Source: Burkholderiales bacterium (lineage in GTDB: Bacteria; Pseudomonadota; Gammaproteobacteria; Burkholderiales; Burkholderiaceae_C). Taken from it: a stretch of DNA of 64,000 bases. The stretch lies in the NCBI GenBank assembly GCA_003963005.1, contig RXJW01000107.1, forward strand, positions 1-64,000, written 5' to 3'. This document shows, piece by piece, positions 1 through 9,009 of this stretch; the stretch's first letter is position 1; the number at the start of each line of letters is the position of its first letter. The translations under genes and the position numbers were made by a program. A model generated the notes under the pieces. That model did no database searches, was not told the DNA's origin, and saw nothing but the letters and a program-made list of their open reading frames with translations.

Positions 1-474
1 GGCAAGTGGTCCGTGCTGATCTTCATGCCGGCCGCCTTCACCTTCAACTGCCCGACCGAAGTCGAGGACGCCGCCGACAACTACGCCGAGTTCCAGAAGC
101 TGGGCGCCGAGGTCTACATCGTCACGACCGACACGCACTTCTCGCACAAGGTGTGGCACGAGACCTCGCCGGCCGTCGGCAAGGCCAAGTTCCCGCTGGT
201 GGGCGACCCGACCCACACGCTGACCAACGCCTTCGGCGTGCACATCCCCGAAGAAGGTCTGGCGCTGCGCGGCACCTTCGTGATCAACCCGGACGGCGTC
301 ATCAAGACCGCCGAAGTGCACTCCAACGAGATCGCCCGCGACGTGTCGGAAACGCTGCGCAAGCTCAAGGCCGCCCAGTACACCGCCGCCAACCCCGGCC
401 AGGTCTGCCCGGCCAAGTGGAAGGAAGGCGCCAAGACCATCGCCCCGAGCCTGGACCTCGTCGGCAAGATCTGA
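1..474 (+). CDS. ahpC: Alkyl hydroperoxide reductase subunit C (peroxiredoxin), 5' end cut by window
   Basis: Typical 2-Cys peroxiredoxin that reduces H2O2 and organic peroxides in the cytoplasm and is re-reduced by AhpF. 157 codons are present and about 30 N-terminal residues lie outside the window (family length about 187). The peroxidatic cysteine is in FTFNCPTE (E. coli has FTFVCPTE) and the resolving cysteine in GQVCPAKW near the C terminus; the end APSLDLVGKI is typical of AhpC. ahpF follows in the same direction after a 133-base gap that holds two inverted repeats. Identification is firm; the start cannot be seen. Confidence 0.97.
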   Translation, partial: GKWSVLIFMPAAFTFNCPTEVEDAADNYAEFQKLGAEVYIVTTDTHFSHKVWHETSPAVGKAKFPLVGDPTHTLTNAFGVHIPEEGLALRGTFVINPDGVIKTAEVHSNEIARDVSETLRKLKAAQYTAANPGQVCPAKWKEGAKTIAPSLDLVGKI

Positions 475-485
475 TGGCTTTTCTC

Positions 486-505
486 AGGAGCCCGGGAGGG
501 CTCCT
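486..505 (+). terminator. Stem-loop after ahpC
   Basis: AGGAGCCC pairs perfectly with GGGCTCCT around a GGGA loop, 12 bases after the ahpC stop. A pyrimidine stretch (TCCCTCC) rather than a T tract follows, so it may be a weak terminator or an RNA-stabilising hairpin that lowers ahpF relative to ahpC. Confidence 0.45.
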
Positions 506-529
506 TCCCTCCGCAGAGCCTCACCGGTT

Positions 530-568
530 CTGCTGAAAGAGCCTCCGGCATGGGGGCCCTTTCAGCAG
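530..568 (+). repeat. Inverted repeat in the ahpC-ahpF gap
   Basis: CTGCTGAAAG (530-539) is matched perfectly by CTTTCAGCAG (559-568), giving a 10-bp stem with a 19-base GC-rich loop, about 40 bases before the ahpF start. It could be an RNA hairpin between the two cistrons or a binding site for a regulator; the sequence alone does not decide. Confidence 0.5.
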
Positions 569-607
569 TGGCCGCAGTTCGCCACGCCTCACTGAAAGGA
601 AGTCACC

Positions 608-2161
608 ATGTTGGACGCCGCACTCAAGACCCAGCTCCAGGGCTACCTGGACCACGTCAAGCTCCCCTTCGAGATCATCGCGTCGCTGGACAAGTCCGCC
701 AGCAGCGACGAGATGCGCGAGCTGCTGGACGAGATCGCCAGCATGAACGACAAGATCACGCTGCGCACCGACGGCGTCGACACCCGCACGCCGTCCTTCC
801 TGCTGCGCCGCACCGGCACCGAGCAGTCCCTGCGTTTTGCGGCAATCCCGATGGGCCATGAGTTCACGTCCCTCGTCCTGGCGCTGCTGTGGACGGGCGG
901 CCATCCGCCCAAGGTCGAGCAGGCCCAGATCGATGCCGTGAAGGCGCTGGACGCCGATCTCGACTTCGAGATCTACATGAGCCTCACCTGCCACAACTGC
1001 CCGGACGTCGTCCAGGCACTGTCGCTGATGTCGATCGTCAATCCGCGCATCCGCACGACCGTCATCGACGGCGGCCTGTTCCAGTCGGAAGTGGAGGCGC
1101 GCGAGATCATGGCCGTGCCGGCGGTGTGGCTCAATGGCCAGCCGTTTGCGTCGGGCCGCATGTCGCTCGAAGAGATCGTCGCCAAGCTCGACACCAATGC
1201 CTCCGCCCGCGACGCGAAGAAGCTGGATGCCGAAGCCCCGTACGACATGCTGATCGTCGGCGGCGGCCCCGCGGGTGCGGCAGCTGCCGTGTACGCGGCC
1301 CGCAAGGGCATCCGCACCGGCGTGGCGGCCGAGCGCTTCGGCGGCCAGGTGAACGACACGCTGGGCATCGAGAACTACATCTCGATCTCGATGACCGACG
1401 GCCCGAAGTTCGCCGCCGCGCTGGAAACCCATGTGAAGGACTACCAGGTCGACATCCACAACCTGCAGCGCGCCGAGAAGCTCATTCCCGCAACCGAGCC
1501 GGGCGGCCTGATCCAGGTGCAGCTGGCCAACGGGGCGACGCTCAAGGGCAAGACCGTCATCCTCTCCACCGGCGCGCGCTGGCGCAACGTCGGCGTGCCC
1601 GGCGAGGACGAGTACAAGAACAAGGGCGTGGCCTATTGCCCGCACTGCGACGGCCCGCTGTTCAAGGGCAAGCCGGTGGCCGTGATCGGCGGCGGCAACT
1701 CGGGTGTGGAAGCGGCCATCGATCTTGCCGGCATCGTCAAGCACGTGACGCTGCTGGAGTTCGGTGCCGAGCTGCGCGCGGATGCGGTGCTCGTGAAGAA
1801 GCTCGAAAGCCTGCCGAACGTCACCATCATCAAGAACGCGCAAACCACCGAGTTCACCGGCACGCACGGCAAGCTCGACGGCCTGAACTACACCGACCGC
1901 GTGTCGGGTGAGCACAAGCGTGTGGATGTGGACGGCTGCTTCGTGCAGATCGGCCTGGTGCCCAACACCGAATGGCTGCGCGGCGTGGTGGAGCTGTCCA
2001 AGCACGGCGAGATCATCGTGGACGCCAAGGGCGCGACCTCGGTGCCGGGCGTGTTCGCCGCGGGTGACGTGACGACGGTGCCGTTCAAGCAGATCATCAT
2101 CGCCGCCGGCGACGGCGCGAAGGCGGCGCTCGGTGCGTTTGACCACCTGATGCGCAGTTGA
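608..2161 (+). CDS. ahpF: Alkyl hydroperoxide reductase subunit F
   Basis: FAD- and NAD(P)H-dependent disulfide reductase that recharges AhpC. The 517 residues match the family length (about 520). The N-terminal tandem thioredoxin-like domain carries CHNC (Cys128 and Cys131); a FAD-binding [10 protein letters not shown] motif follows, then the redox pair CPHC (Cys344 and Cys347) inside a second nucleotide-binding domain ([10 protein letters not shown]). The C-terminal motif [10 protein letters not shown] closes the FAD site. GAAAGGA just before ATG 608 is a good ribosome-binding site. It forms a unit with ahpC; no OxyR gene is in the window. Confidence 0.97.
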   Translation: MLDAALKTQLQGYLDHVKLPFEIIASLDKSASSDEMRELLDEIASMNDKITLRTDGVDTRTPSFLLRRTGTEQSLRFAAIPMGHEFTSLVLALLWTGGHPPKVEQAQIDAVKALDADLDFEIYMSLTCHNCPDVVQALSLMSIVNPRIRTTVIDGGLFQSEVEAREIMAVPAVWLNGQPFASGRMSLEEIVAKLDTNASARDAKKLDAEAPYDMLIVGGGPAGAAAAVYAARKGIRTGVAAERFGGQVNDTLGIENYISISMTDGPKFAAALETHVKDYQVDIHNLQRAEKLIPATEPGGLIQVQLANGATLKGKTVILSTGARWRNVGVPGEDEYKNKGVAYCPHCDGPLFKGKPVAVIGGGNSGVEAAIDLAGIVKHVTLLEFGAELRADAVLVKKLESLPNVTIIKNAQTTEFTGTHGKLDGLNYTDRVSGEHKRVDVDGCFVQIGLVPNTEWLRGVVELSKHGEIIVDAKGATSVPGVFAAGDVTTVPFKQIIIAAGDGAKAALGAFDHLMRS

Positions 2162-2165
2162 GGCG

Positions 2166-3053
2166 TCAGGCGCTCCGCTCGATCGGCTTCACCGTCGCGG
2201 CGCGGCGCGTCTGCCAGAGTCCCTCGGCGCTGTACAGGGCCAGCGCGCCCCAGATGCAGGCGAAGGCCACCAGGCGTGTCGCGTCCATCGGTTCGCGGAA
2301 CAGGAACACGCCGAGCAGGAACTGCAGCGAGGGCGACACGTACTGCACGAGGCCGAGCGTGGCCAGCGGAATGCGCCGTGCCCCGGCCGCGAACAGCAGC
2401 AGGCTGCCGGCGGTGACCGGGCCCGTGCCGATGAGCCAGGCCCAATCCACCGCGGTCTGGCCCGCCATGCTGCCGTCCTGGCTCCACCAGATCAGGCCGG
2501 CCGCGGCAAGCGGCGCAAGGATCAGGGTCTCCAGCGTCAGGCCCTCGATGGCCCCGAGTGCCGCGGTCTTGCGCATCAGGCCGTAGACGCCAAAGCTCAA
2601 GGCCAGCACCAGCGCCACCCAGGGCAGCCGTCCGGCAGCCACCGTCAGCCACAGCACCCCGAAGGCGGCAAGGCCCACGGCCAGCCACTGCACCGGCCGC
2701 GGCCGCTCGTGCAGCACGGCAAAGCCCAGCGCCACGTTGACCAGCGGGTTGATGAAGTAGCCGAGGCTCGCATCCAGCACATGGCCGTGGCCGACCGCCC
2801 AGACGTAGGTCAGCCAGTTGATGGCGATCAACAGGGCCGACAACGCAAAGCGGCGCCACGTCGCCGCGCTGACCTGTTTCAGCCACGCCAGATGGCGGCT
2901 GACGATGAGCACCACGGCCACGAAGGCCAGCGACCACAGCGTGCGGTGCGCAACGATCTGCAGGGCGGGGATGCCGGCGATCTGGCGGAAGTACAGGGGG
3001 AACAACCCCCAGCTCAGATAGGCGCCGAGGGCGTAGAGGATGCCGGAGTTCAT
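2166..3053 (-). CDS. rarD: EamA-family transporter RarD
   Basis: Inner-membrane protein of the drug/metabolite transporter superfamily, with about ten predicted membrane helices and an internal duplication of the EamA domain. The N terminus (GILYALGAYLSWGLFPLYFR) and the central INWLTYVWAVG segment are typical of RarD; the substrate is not established for most members. The first possible ATG (3062) lies inside a -10-like GACAAT (3061-3066 on this strand) that is 7 bases before ATG 3053, so 3053 is preferred and the message may be leaderless. It ends 4 bases from the ahpF stop (convergent). Confidence 0.9.
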   Translation of the reverse strand: MNSGILYALGAYLSWGLFPLYFRQIAGIPALQIVAHRTLWSLAFVAVVLIVSRHLAWLKQVSAATWRRFALSALLIAINWLTYVWAVGHGHVLDASLGYFINPLVNVALGFAVLHERPRPVQWLAVGLAAFGVLWLTVAAGRLPWVALVLALSFGVYGLMRKTAALGAIEGLTLETLILAPLAAAGLIWWSQDGSMAGQTAVDWAWLIGTGPVTAGSLLLFAAGARRIPLATLGLVQYVSPSLQFLLGVFLFREPMDATRLVAFACIWGALALYSAEGLWQTRRAATVKPIERSA

Positions 3054-3060
3054 TGACGGC

Positions 3061-3066
3061 ATTGTC
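3061..3066 (-). promoter_or_regulatory. Likely -10 element of rarD
   Basis: GACAAT on the minus strand, 7 bases before ATG 3053. The first-in-frame ATG at 3062 is part of this hexamer, which argues for the downstream start. No Shine-Dalgarno sequence is present. Confidence 0.45.
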
Positions 3067-3139
3067 GTTGCGGGTAATCCCGGGCACTTTTCTGGGGCCT
3101 CCGTCGTCGAATCAGTGGGTGTTCGTTCGTCGAGCGTCC

Positions 3140-3409
3140 ATGGCCATCCTCGAGTTCACGCCCCAACTCCGCCGTTTCGTCGACACCCCGGTCGTCGAGA
3201 CACCCGCGACCGTGCTGCGAGAAGGCCTGGAAGCTGCGTTCGCCATCAATCCCCGACTGCGCGGCTACGTGGTCGATGACCAAGGCCATCTGCGGGCGAA
3301 TGTGGTCATCTTCATCGACGGCCGGCGTGTGCGCGACCTGCGTGGGCTGACCGATCCGCTCGGCCCCGACACCCGGGTCCACGTCTTTCAAGCACTTTCC
3401 GGAGGTTGA
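3140..3409 (+). CDS. MoaD/ThiS-like small protein with C-terminal Gly-Gly
   Basis: An 89-residue protein that starts with a hydrophobic beta-strand (MAILEFTPQLRRFV) and ends in SGG, the layout of the ubiquitin-like sulfur carriers MoaD and ThiS, whose C-terminal Gly-Gly is adenylated and thiocarboxylated. The segment ANVVIFIDGRRVRDL and the end DTRVHVFQALSGG fit the family. It is followed after 3 bases by an Asp-box propeller gene, and no moa or thi genes lie nearby, so a role outside the two classical pathways is likely. An upstream in-frame TTG (3053) would run into the rarD start region and is not favoured. No clear ribosome-binding site. Confidence 0.8.
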   Translation: MAILEFTPQLRRFVDTPVVETPATVLREGLEAAFAINPRLRGYVVDDQGHLRANVVIFIDGRRVRDLRGLTDPLGPDTRVHVFQALSGG

Positions 3410-3412
3410 TGC

Positions 3413-4486
3413 ATGAACCAAGACCGCGCCTGGGTCGCGACCCGCAAGGGGCTGTTCGAACTCCGCCGCCGCGGCGGCAACTGGCAGATCGAGCGGCTGA
3501 GCTTCACCGCTGACCCCGTCTCGATGCTGCTGCCGCCCGACGACGCTGGGCACATGTTGGCGGCCTTGAATCTCGGCCACTTCGGCGCCAAGCTGCATGC
3601 GAGCGATGACGCCGGGCAGACCTGGCGCGAAGTGGCCGCGCCCACGTTCCCGCCACAGCCGGAGGGTGCAGAAGGGCCGCCGTGGAAGCTCGATCACGTG
3701 TTTTCCCTGGAGCGCTCCGGCGACTCGATCTGGTGCGGCACGGTGCCCGGCGGCCTCTTCGTCAGCCGCGACCGCGGCGAGCACTGGGCGCTGGACGAGA
3801 CCCTGTGGCGCGACCCGCGCCGCGTGCAATGGATGGGCGGCGGCAACCCCGCACCGGCGCTGCACTCGATCTGCCCCCACCCCGACCACCCGGAGGAACT
3901 GCTGATCGGCGTGTCCTGCGGCGGCGCCTGGCGGACGACCGATGGCGGCCGGAGTTGGGGCCTGCGCGCCAAGGGCATGCGGGCCGACTTCATGCCGCCT
4001 GAACTCGCGGGCGACGAGAACTCGCAGGACCCGCACCTCATCGCCCGCTGCCGCGCCGCACCCGACGTGCTCTGGTGCCAGCATCACTGCGGCATCTTCC
4101 GCTCCGAGGACAACGGCGCGAACTGGACCGAACTGCGCGCCGAGCCGTCGAGCTTCGGCTTCGCCGTGGCTGCCCATCCGCGTGATCCGCTGACGGCGTG
4201 GTTCGTGCCGGCGGTCAAGGACATGCAGCGCCTGCCGGTGGACGCCGCCCTGTGCGTCACGCGCACGCGGGACGGCGGCCGCAGCTTCGAGGCCCTGCGC
4301 ACCGGCCTGCCGCAACAGCACTGCTACGACCTGGTCTTCCGCCACGGCCTGGCGGTGGACGACGCCGGCGAGCAGCTGCTGATGGGCTCCACCACCGGCG
4401 GCCTGTGGGCCAGCGCTGACGCGGGCGAGCGCTGGCAGGCGGTCTCGGCGCACCTGCCGCCGATCTACGCTGTCAAGTTTGGTTAA
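3413..4486 (+). CDS. Asp-box (BNR) beta-propeller protein, sialidase-like fold
   Basis: A 357-residue protein without signal peptide or membrane segment. It carries six Asp-box turns of the S-x-D-x-G-x-T-W kind: SDDAGQTW, SRDRGEHW, TTDGGRSW, SEDNGANW, TRDGGRSF and SADAGERW, spaced as in a six- or seven-bladed propeller. Such repeats occur in sialidases and in Ycf48-like assembly factors; the sialidase arginine triad is not evident, so enzyme activity should not be assumed. It lies 3 bases after the MoaD-like gene and both are clearly co-transcribed. The function of the pair is unknown to me. Confidence 0.85.
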   Translation: MNQDRAWVATRKGLFELRRRGGNWQIERLSFTADPVSMLLPPDDAGHMLAALNLGHFGAKLHASDDAGQTWREVAAPTFPPQPEGAEGPPWKLDHVFSLERSGDSIWCGTVPGGLFVSRDRGEHWALDETLWRDPRRVQWMGGGNPAPALHSICPHPDHPEELLIGVSCGGAWRTTDGGRSWGLRAKGMRADFMPPELAGDENSQDPHLIARCRAAPDVLWCQHHCGIFRSEDNGANWTELRAEPSSFGFAVAAHPRDPLTAWFVPAVKDMQRLPVDAALCVTRTRDGGRSFEALRTGLPQQHCYDLVFRHGLAVDDAGEQLLMGSTTGGLWASADAGERWQAVSAHLPPIYAVKFG

Positions 4487-4551
4487 GGCCCGCGCGGGGA
4501 AGCATTGACTGGTGTCAGACTCCGGGCTCCCGCGATTTCAGCGCCCCCGAC

Positions 4552-6492
4552 ATGCCCCTGTTGCCCACCCGGACCCTGCTCCTTGCCGCCGTCCTCGCCA
4601 TCACCAGTGCCCCGACGCTGGCCGCTGATGACGACAAGGACAAGCCCCCCGCCTACCAGCCGCGTGAGTTCTACACGAAGTACGAATACCGCATCCCGAC
4701 GCGTGACGGCAAGCGGCTGTTCACCGCCGTCTACGTGCCCAAGGACCACAGCCGTCGCTACCCGTTCTTGATGGTCCGCACGCCGTACAGCTGTGGGCCT
4801 TACGGCGTGGACCGTGACGGTGCGGGGCGGCTGGCGCCCAATGAGGACTTCCTGAAGGCCGGCTACATCTTTGTCTGCCAGGACGTGCGTGGTCGCTTCC
4901 AGTCGGAGGGCCAGTTCATCGAGATGACGCCGCACAAGCCGGTGAAGGGCCCCACCGACGTGGACGAGAGCACCGACACCCACGACACCGTGCAGTGGCT
5001 GCTCGACCACGTGCCCGGCCACAACGGGCGCGTGGGCCTGTGGGGCATCTCCTACCCAGGCTTCTACACGGCAGCCTCCATCATCGACTCGCACCCGGCC
5101 ATCAAGGCGGCATCGCCCCAGGCGCCGATCGGCGACCTGTTCATGGGCGACGACAGCTACCACGGCGGCGCCTTCATGCTGGCGGCCAACTTCGGCTTCT
5201 ATGCCTTCTTCAAGCCGCAGCAGACGCCGGTCCTGCCGCCGGGGCAGTGGCCCGAGTTCGACTACGGCACGAAGGACGGCTACGAGTTCTTCCTGCAGTT
5301 CACCAACCTGGACGCGATGGCTGAGCGTCTGGCCCAGGACGGTGGCGCCAACCCGTACTTCAACGTGCAGCTGGAGCACGACCGCTACGACAGCTTCTGG
5401 CGGTCGCGCGCGATCCTGCCGCACCTGAAGAACATCCGTGCGGCGGTGCTGACCGTTGGCGGCTGGTTCGATGCCGAAGACCTCGCCGGGCCGCTCGGCG
5501 TGTACCGCGCCATCGGCCGGCAAAGCCCTGCGACCGACAACCGCCTGGTCATGGGCCCGTGGGTGCATGGCGGCTGGGTCGGCTCGCCCGGCCGCAGCCT
5601 GGGTCGCGTGAGGTTCGACCAGCCCACGAGCGAGCAGTTCCAGAAGGAGGTGCTGCTGCCCTTCTTCGAGCAGACCCTGCGTGACGTGGCACCCAAGGCG
5701 CCGATCGCCAAGGCCACCGTCTTCGAAACCGGCACGAACGTCTGGCGCCGCTACGACGCCTGGCCGCCGCGCGAGGCCAGGCCGCGCACGCTGTACTTCG
5801 CCGCCGGTGGCAAGCTGAGCTTCACGCCGCCCGCGGCGTCCGAGACGGCGTTCGACAGCTGGGTGAGCGACCCCGCCAAGCCCGTGCCCTTCGTGGGCTA
5901 CACGGCGCTGGGCATGCCGCAGGAATACATGGTCAGCGACCAGCGCTTTGCCGCCACGCGGCCCGACGTGCTGACCTACCGCAGCGACGTGCTCGACGAG
6001 GACCTGACCGTCGCCGGCCCGATCGTGGCCAGGCTGTTCGCGTCCACGACGGGAACGGATGCCGACTGGGTGGTCAAGCTGATCGACGTCTATCCGGCGG
6101 ATGTCGAGGAGGAGGGCCCGCGCAAGCGCCGCCCGCGCACCGAAGACGTCGAGACGCCTGAATCGCCGCTCGGCGGCTTCCAGCAGCTCGTGCGCGGTGA
6201 CCCGCTGCGCGGGCGTTTCCGCAAGGGCTTCGAGACGCCGGAGGCGATGGTGCCGGGGCGCGTGGAAGAGCTGCGCGTGACGCTGCAGGACGTGAACCAC
6301 ACCTTCCGCCGCGGCCACCGCATCATGGTGCAGGTGCAGAGCAGCTGGTTCCCGCTGATCGACCGCAACCCGCAGACCTTCGTCCCGATCCGCAGTGCCA
6401 AGGCGCAGGATTTCCAGGCGGCGACGCAGCGCCTGTACCGCGCGCCCGCCCAGGCATCGGGCCTGGAATTGCAGGTGCTCGCACCACGCTGA
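4552..6492 (+). CDS. CocE/NonD-family serine hydrolase, exported
   Basis: 646 residues with an N-terminal signal peptide (LLLAAVLAITSAPTLAA, cleavage about residue 25). It belongs to the X-Pro dipeptidyl-peptidase / cocaine-esterase group: an alpha/beta-hydrolase domain with nucleophile Ser167 in LWGISYPGFYTAA, followed by the C-terminal jelly-roll domain (LTVAGPIVARLFASTTG). Members are periplasmic or secreted esterases, acylases or peptidases; the natural substrate cannot be predicted. No Shine-Dalgarno sequence is obvious before ATG 4552. The gene seems to be monocistronic, 65 bases after the propeller gene. Confidence 0.88.
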   Translation: MPLLPTRTLLLAAVLAITSAPTLAADDDKDKPPAYQPREFYTKYEYRIPTRDGKRLFTAVYVPKDHSRRYPFLMVRTPYSCGPYGVDRDGAGRLAPNEDFLKAGYIFVCQDVRGRFQSEGQFIEMTPHKPVKGPTDVDESTDTHDTVQWLLDHVPGHNGRVGLWGISYPGFYTAASIIDSHPAIKAASPQAPIGDLFMGDDSYHGGAFMLAANFGFYAFFKPQQTPVLPPGQWPEFDYGTKDGYEFFLQFTNLDAMAERLAQDGGANPYFNVQLEHDRYDSFWRSRAILPHLKNIRAAVLTVGGWFDAEDLAGPLGVYRAIGRQSPATDNRLVMGPWVHGGWVGSPGRSLGRVRFDQPTSEQFQKEVLLPFFEQTLRDVAPKAPIAKATVFETGTNVWRRYDAWPPREARPRTLYFAAGGKLSFTPPAASETAFDSWVSDPAKPVPFVGYTALGMPQEYMVSDQRFAATRPDVLTYRSDVLDEDLTVAGPIVARLFASTTGTDADWVVKLIDVYPADVEEEGPRKRRPRTEDVETPESPLGGFQQLVRGDPLRGRFRKGFETPEAMVPGRVEELRVTLQDVNHTFRRGHRIMVQVQSSWFPLIDRNPQTFVPIRSAKAQDFQAATQRLYRAPAQASGLELQVLAPR

Positions 6493-6537
6493 AGGGCGCG
6501 TGGGGCTATTCTCCCGGCCTTGCTCGCCTGGGCCGAG

Positions 6538-7293
6538 ATGGTTCGACGTTTGCTGTTCACGTGGCTGCTGATCGTGCCGCTGGGCGTCCTGGCCGCTTGC
6601 CCGCGGCCGCTGCGCGTGCCCTTCGAGGACTGGCGGCCCTACTCGTTCATGGCCGACGGTCATCACACCGGCCTGGAAACCGAACTGCTTGCCACGGTGG
6701 CCCGCGAGGCCGGTTGCCGCGTGACCTATGTGCGCGACGTGCCGCGCGATCGGCGGCTGCCGATGCTGCTCGCGGGCCAGCTCGACCTCCTCGTGGCCGC
6801 GACGCCGCGGCCCGGTGACGAGGCCTGGTACACGCGGCCCTACCGTGACGAGATGCTGGGCGTGTTCATGCGCGCCGACGAAGCGCGCATGGACGCACGC
6901 TCGCTCGACGAACTGTTGCGCGCGAGGCTGCGCATGGTCACCCATCGCGGGCCGGTGAGCGTGCCCATCATCAACGACTTCGCCGCCCGCGGGCTGCTCA
7001 CGTGGTTCGAGGCGTACGCGATGGGTGTCAAGCTGATGCAGCAAGGGCAGGGGGATCTGCTGCTCGGCGACAGCGTCGCCATCGCCTATGCCGCGCGGGC
7101 GGCAGATGTGCCGCTGCTGGAGCTGCCCATCTCCCTCGTGCGCGACCCGGTGACCTACAAGCTCAGCCGCAAGTCGCTCACGGAGGCCGACCGGGATGCC
7201 TTCAACCAGGCCATCCAGCGCCTGGAGGCGCGCGGCGAGCTGCAGCGCATCGTCGAGCGCTGGCTGGGCCCGCCGCGGCGCCCGGCTCAGTGA
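6538..7293 (+). CDS. Periplasmic solute-binding protein, SBP_bac_3 family
   Basis: 251 residues. A signal peptide (MVRRLLFTWLLIVPLGVLAA) precedes a type II binding-protein domain similar to those for polar amino acids (LETELLATVAREAGCRVTYV, LLAGQLDLLVAATPRP). No permease or ATPase gene is adjacent, so it may be an orphan or work in sensing rather than transport. An upstream in-frame TTG (6520) would add six residues; ATG 6538 gives a cleaner signal peptide. The 3' end overlaps the convergent MDR gene by 7 bases. Confidence 0.8.
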   Translation: MVRRLLFTWLLIVPLGVLAACPRPLRVPFEDWRPYSFMADGHHTGLETELLATVAREAGCRVTYVRDVPRDRRLPMLLAGQLDLLVAATPRPGDEAWYTRPYRDEMLGVFMRADEARMDARSLDELLRARLRMVTHRGPVSVPIINDFAARGLLTWFEAYAMGVKLMQQGQGDLLLGDSVAIAYAARAADVPLLELPISLVRDPVTYKLSRKSLTEADRDAFNQAIQRLEARGELQRIVERWLGPPRRPAQ

Positions 7294-8285
7294 GCCGGCA
7301 CGACCAGGATCTTGCCGTCACGCTCGCCGGCCGCAGCGGCAGCGATCGCGTCCTTGATGCGCTCGACCGGGTAGGTGGCATGCACGCGCGCCTTGAGCTG
7401 GCCGGTGGCGATGAGGCGCGTGAGTTCGCCGTACAGGGCCTGCTGCGCTTCACGCGGCGCGGTGCGGAACCACTTGGCGAGCCAGAAGCCACGCAGCGTC
7501 AGGTCGTTGAACACGAAGGACTGCGGTGACACCACGCAAGGCTCGCCGCTCATCAGGCCATAGTTGATGACGGTGCCGCCCTCGGCCACGCACGTTGCCA
7601 GCCGGTTCGTCGCCTTGCCGCCGACGGCATCGATGCCCAGGCGGATGGGGGCACCGGCGATGGCGTCCTTCACGCGGACGGCGAGGTCGTCGCCGTCCAC
7701 CAGCACGACGTCGCCGCCGTCGGCCTTGACGGCGGCCGCTGCGGCTTCACGGCGCACGATGTTGACGGTGCGCAGGCCGCGCAGGCGAGCGAGCTGCGTC
7801 AGGTAGCCGCCCACGCCGGAGTTGGCGACGTTCTGGATGACCCAGTCGCCAGGCTGCAGCGGCACGAACTCCGACAGCATCAGCAAGGCCGTGGCCGGGT
7901 TGACGGTGAGCATGGAGAGCTGCTGCGCATCGGCGCCCGGGGGCAGGGGGACGAAGCGCTTGGCGTCGGCCACCAGGTGCGTGGCCCAGGTGCCGCTGCC
8001 GGTGGGCAGCAGCACGGTCTGGCCGGCGCTCAAGTGGCTGACGCCGTCCCCGACCGCGACGATGCGGCCCACGCCTTCGCTGCCGCCCACGGCCGGCAGC
8101 TGCGGCAGGATGCCGTAGCCGCCGGTCAGCATCAGCACGTCCGACGGATTGATGGGCGCGGCCAGCACCGCCACCAGCACCTGGCCCGGGCCGGGCGCGG
8201 TGGGCTCGAACGCGATGGGCTCGATGACGTCCTGCGGTACCGGGCCGCGGAGTGCGTATTGCGCCTTGAGGCCTGCGATCGTCAT
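7287..8285 (-). CDS. MDR-superfamily oxidoreductase, 2-enoyl thioester reductase-like
   Basis: 332 residues of the medium-chain dehydrogenase/reductase superfamily: a GroES-like N-terminal domain (PGPGQVLVAVLAAPINPSD) and a Rossmann domain (NSGVGGYLTQLARLRG) for NAD(P)H. No structural or catalytic zinc ligands are evident. The segments INPSD, GGYG and LPAVGGSEGVG match the MECR/ETR-like subgroup that reduces 2-enoyl-CoA or related thioesters, or quinones. Transcribed alone; convergent with the solute-binding protein gene and upstream-adjacent to truC. Confidence 0.82.
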   Translation of the reverse strand: MTIAGLKAQYALRGPVPQDVIEPIAFEPTAPGPGQVLVAVLAAPINPSDVLMLTGGYGILPQLPAVGGSEGVGRIVAVGDGVSHLSAGQTVLLPTGSGTWATHLVADAKRFVPLPPGADAQQLSMLTVNPATALLMLSEFVPLQPGDWVIQNVANSGVGGYLTQLARLRGLRTVNIVRREAAAAAVKADGGDVVLVDGDDLAVRVKDAIAGAPIRLGIDAVGGKATNRLATCVAEGGTVINYGLMSGEPCVVSPQSFVFNDLTLRGFWLAKWFRTAPREAQQALYGELTRLIATGQLKARVHATYPVERIKDAIAAAAAGERDGKILVVPAH

Positions 8286-8319
8286 GCGTATCTCCTGGCA
8301 TGGGCTGGGGCGTGCATTC

Positions 8320-9009
8320 TCAGGCCGTGGCCGGCCAATGGGCTGCCAGCGGCGCGTGCAGATCGAGCGGCGCGCCCGTGACCGGGTGCGTGAGGCTCAG
8401 CCGGCTGGCGTGCAGCCACAGGCGCTGCAGTCCGAGGTGGGTCGCCACGACGCGGTTCAGGGGCCCCTTGCCGTGGGTGGCATCGCCGAGGATGGGGTGG
8501 GCGATGTGCTTGAGATGCCGCCGGATCTGGTGGCGCCGGCCTTGCAGCGGCTCGGCTTCCAGCAGCGCGACCCGCGTGGTGGAAAAGCGCGGGCTCGTGC
8601 TCAGCGGCCATTCCAGCCGCTGCAGCACGCGCCAGCGTGTCTGGGCCTCCAGCATCGTCTGGCCGGCCGACGGCAGCTCCGGGTCGCGGGCCAGCGGATG
8701 GTCCACGAGCCCGGTCTCCTGCGCCGGCCAGCCGCGCACCAGCGCGAGATAGCGCTTGTGCATCTGCCCGCCCTCGAACATCGCCCCCAGCGCCCCCGCC
8801 ACCTCGGCCGACAGCGCAAACACCAGCACCCCGGACGTCCCGCGGTCCAGCCGATGCACCGGCCACACCGGCTGCCCGAGTTGGTCCCGCACGATCTGCA
8901 ACGCCGCCTGCTGCTCGCCCGCCGCCAACTGCGTGCGATGCACCAGCAAGCCGGGCGGCTTGTCCACCGCCACCAGATGCTCGTCCTCGAAAAGTGGGGT
9001 CAGAGTCAA
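8320..9009 (-). CDS. truC: RluA-family RNA pseudouridine synthase, TruC-like
   Basis: About 229 residues. Motif II HRLDRGTSGVLVFA holds the catalytic aspartate, and RRHQIRRHLKHI is the RNA-binding signature of the family; TruC modifies U65 in several tRNAs. The N terminus DEHLVAVDKPPGLLVHR begins a few residues after a TTG codon (9009) that overlaps the ychJ stop as TTGA, so translation is likely coupled. The longer open frame upstream runs through ychJ in another frame and is not real. The start codon lies inside a 25-base dispersed-repeat-like element. RluA subclass is by length and lack of an S4 domain. Confidence 0.85.
   Translation of the reverse strand: MTLTPLFEDEHLVAVDKPPGLLVHRTQLAAGEQQAALQIVRDQLGQPVWPVHRLDRGTSGVLVFALSAEVAGALGAMFEGGQMHKRYLALVRGWPAQETGLVDHPLARDPELPSAGQTMLEAQTRWRVLQRLEWPLSTSPRFSTTRVALLEAEPLQGRRHQIRRHLKHIAHPILGDATHGKGPLNRVVATHLGLQRLWLHASRLSLTHPVTGAPLDLHAPLAAHWPATA

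Noticed and set aside
521-2146. Minus-strand frame of 541 codons across ahpF, and similar long antisense frames across polA, uvrD, xdhB, nirB, phaC and glnA.
   Set aside because: Typical of high-GC DNA: antisense frames of real genes with His/Arg/Ala-rich translations and no family resemblance.
4500-4530. TGACTGGTGTCAGACTCC as another copy of the repeat at 8990-9014.
   Set aside because: Only a few bases around GTCAGA agree, and neither flank nor order is the same.
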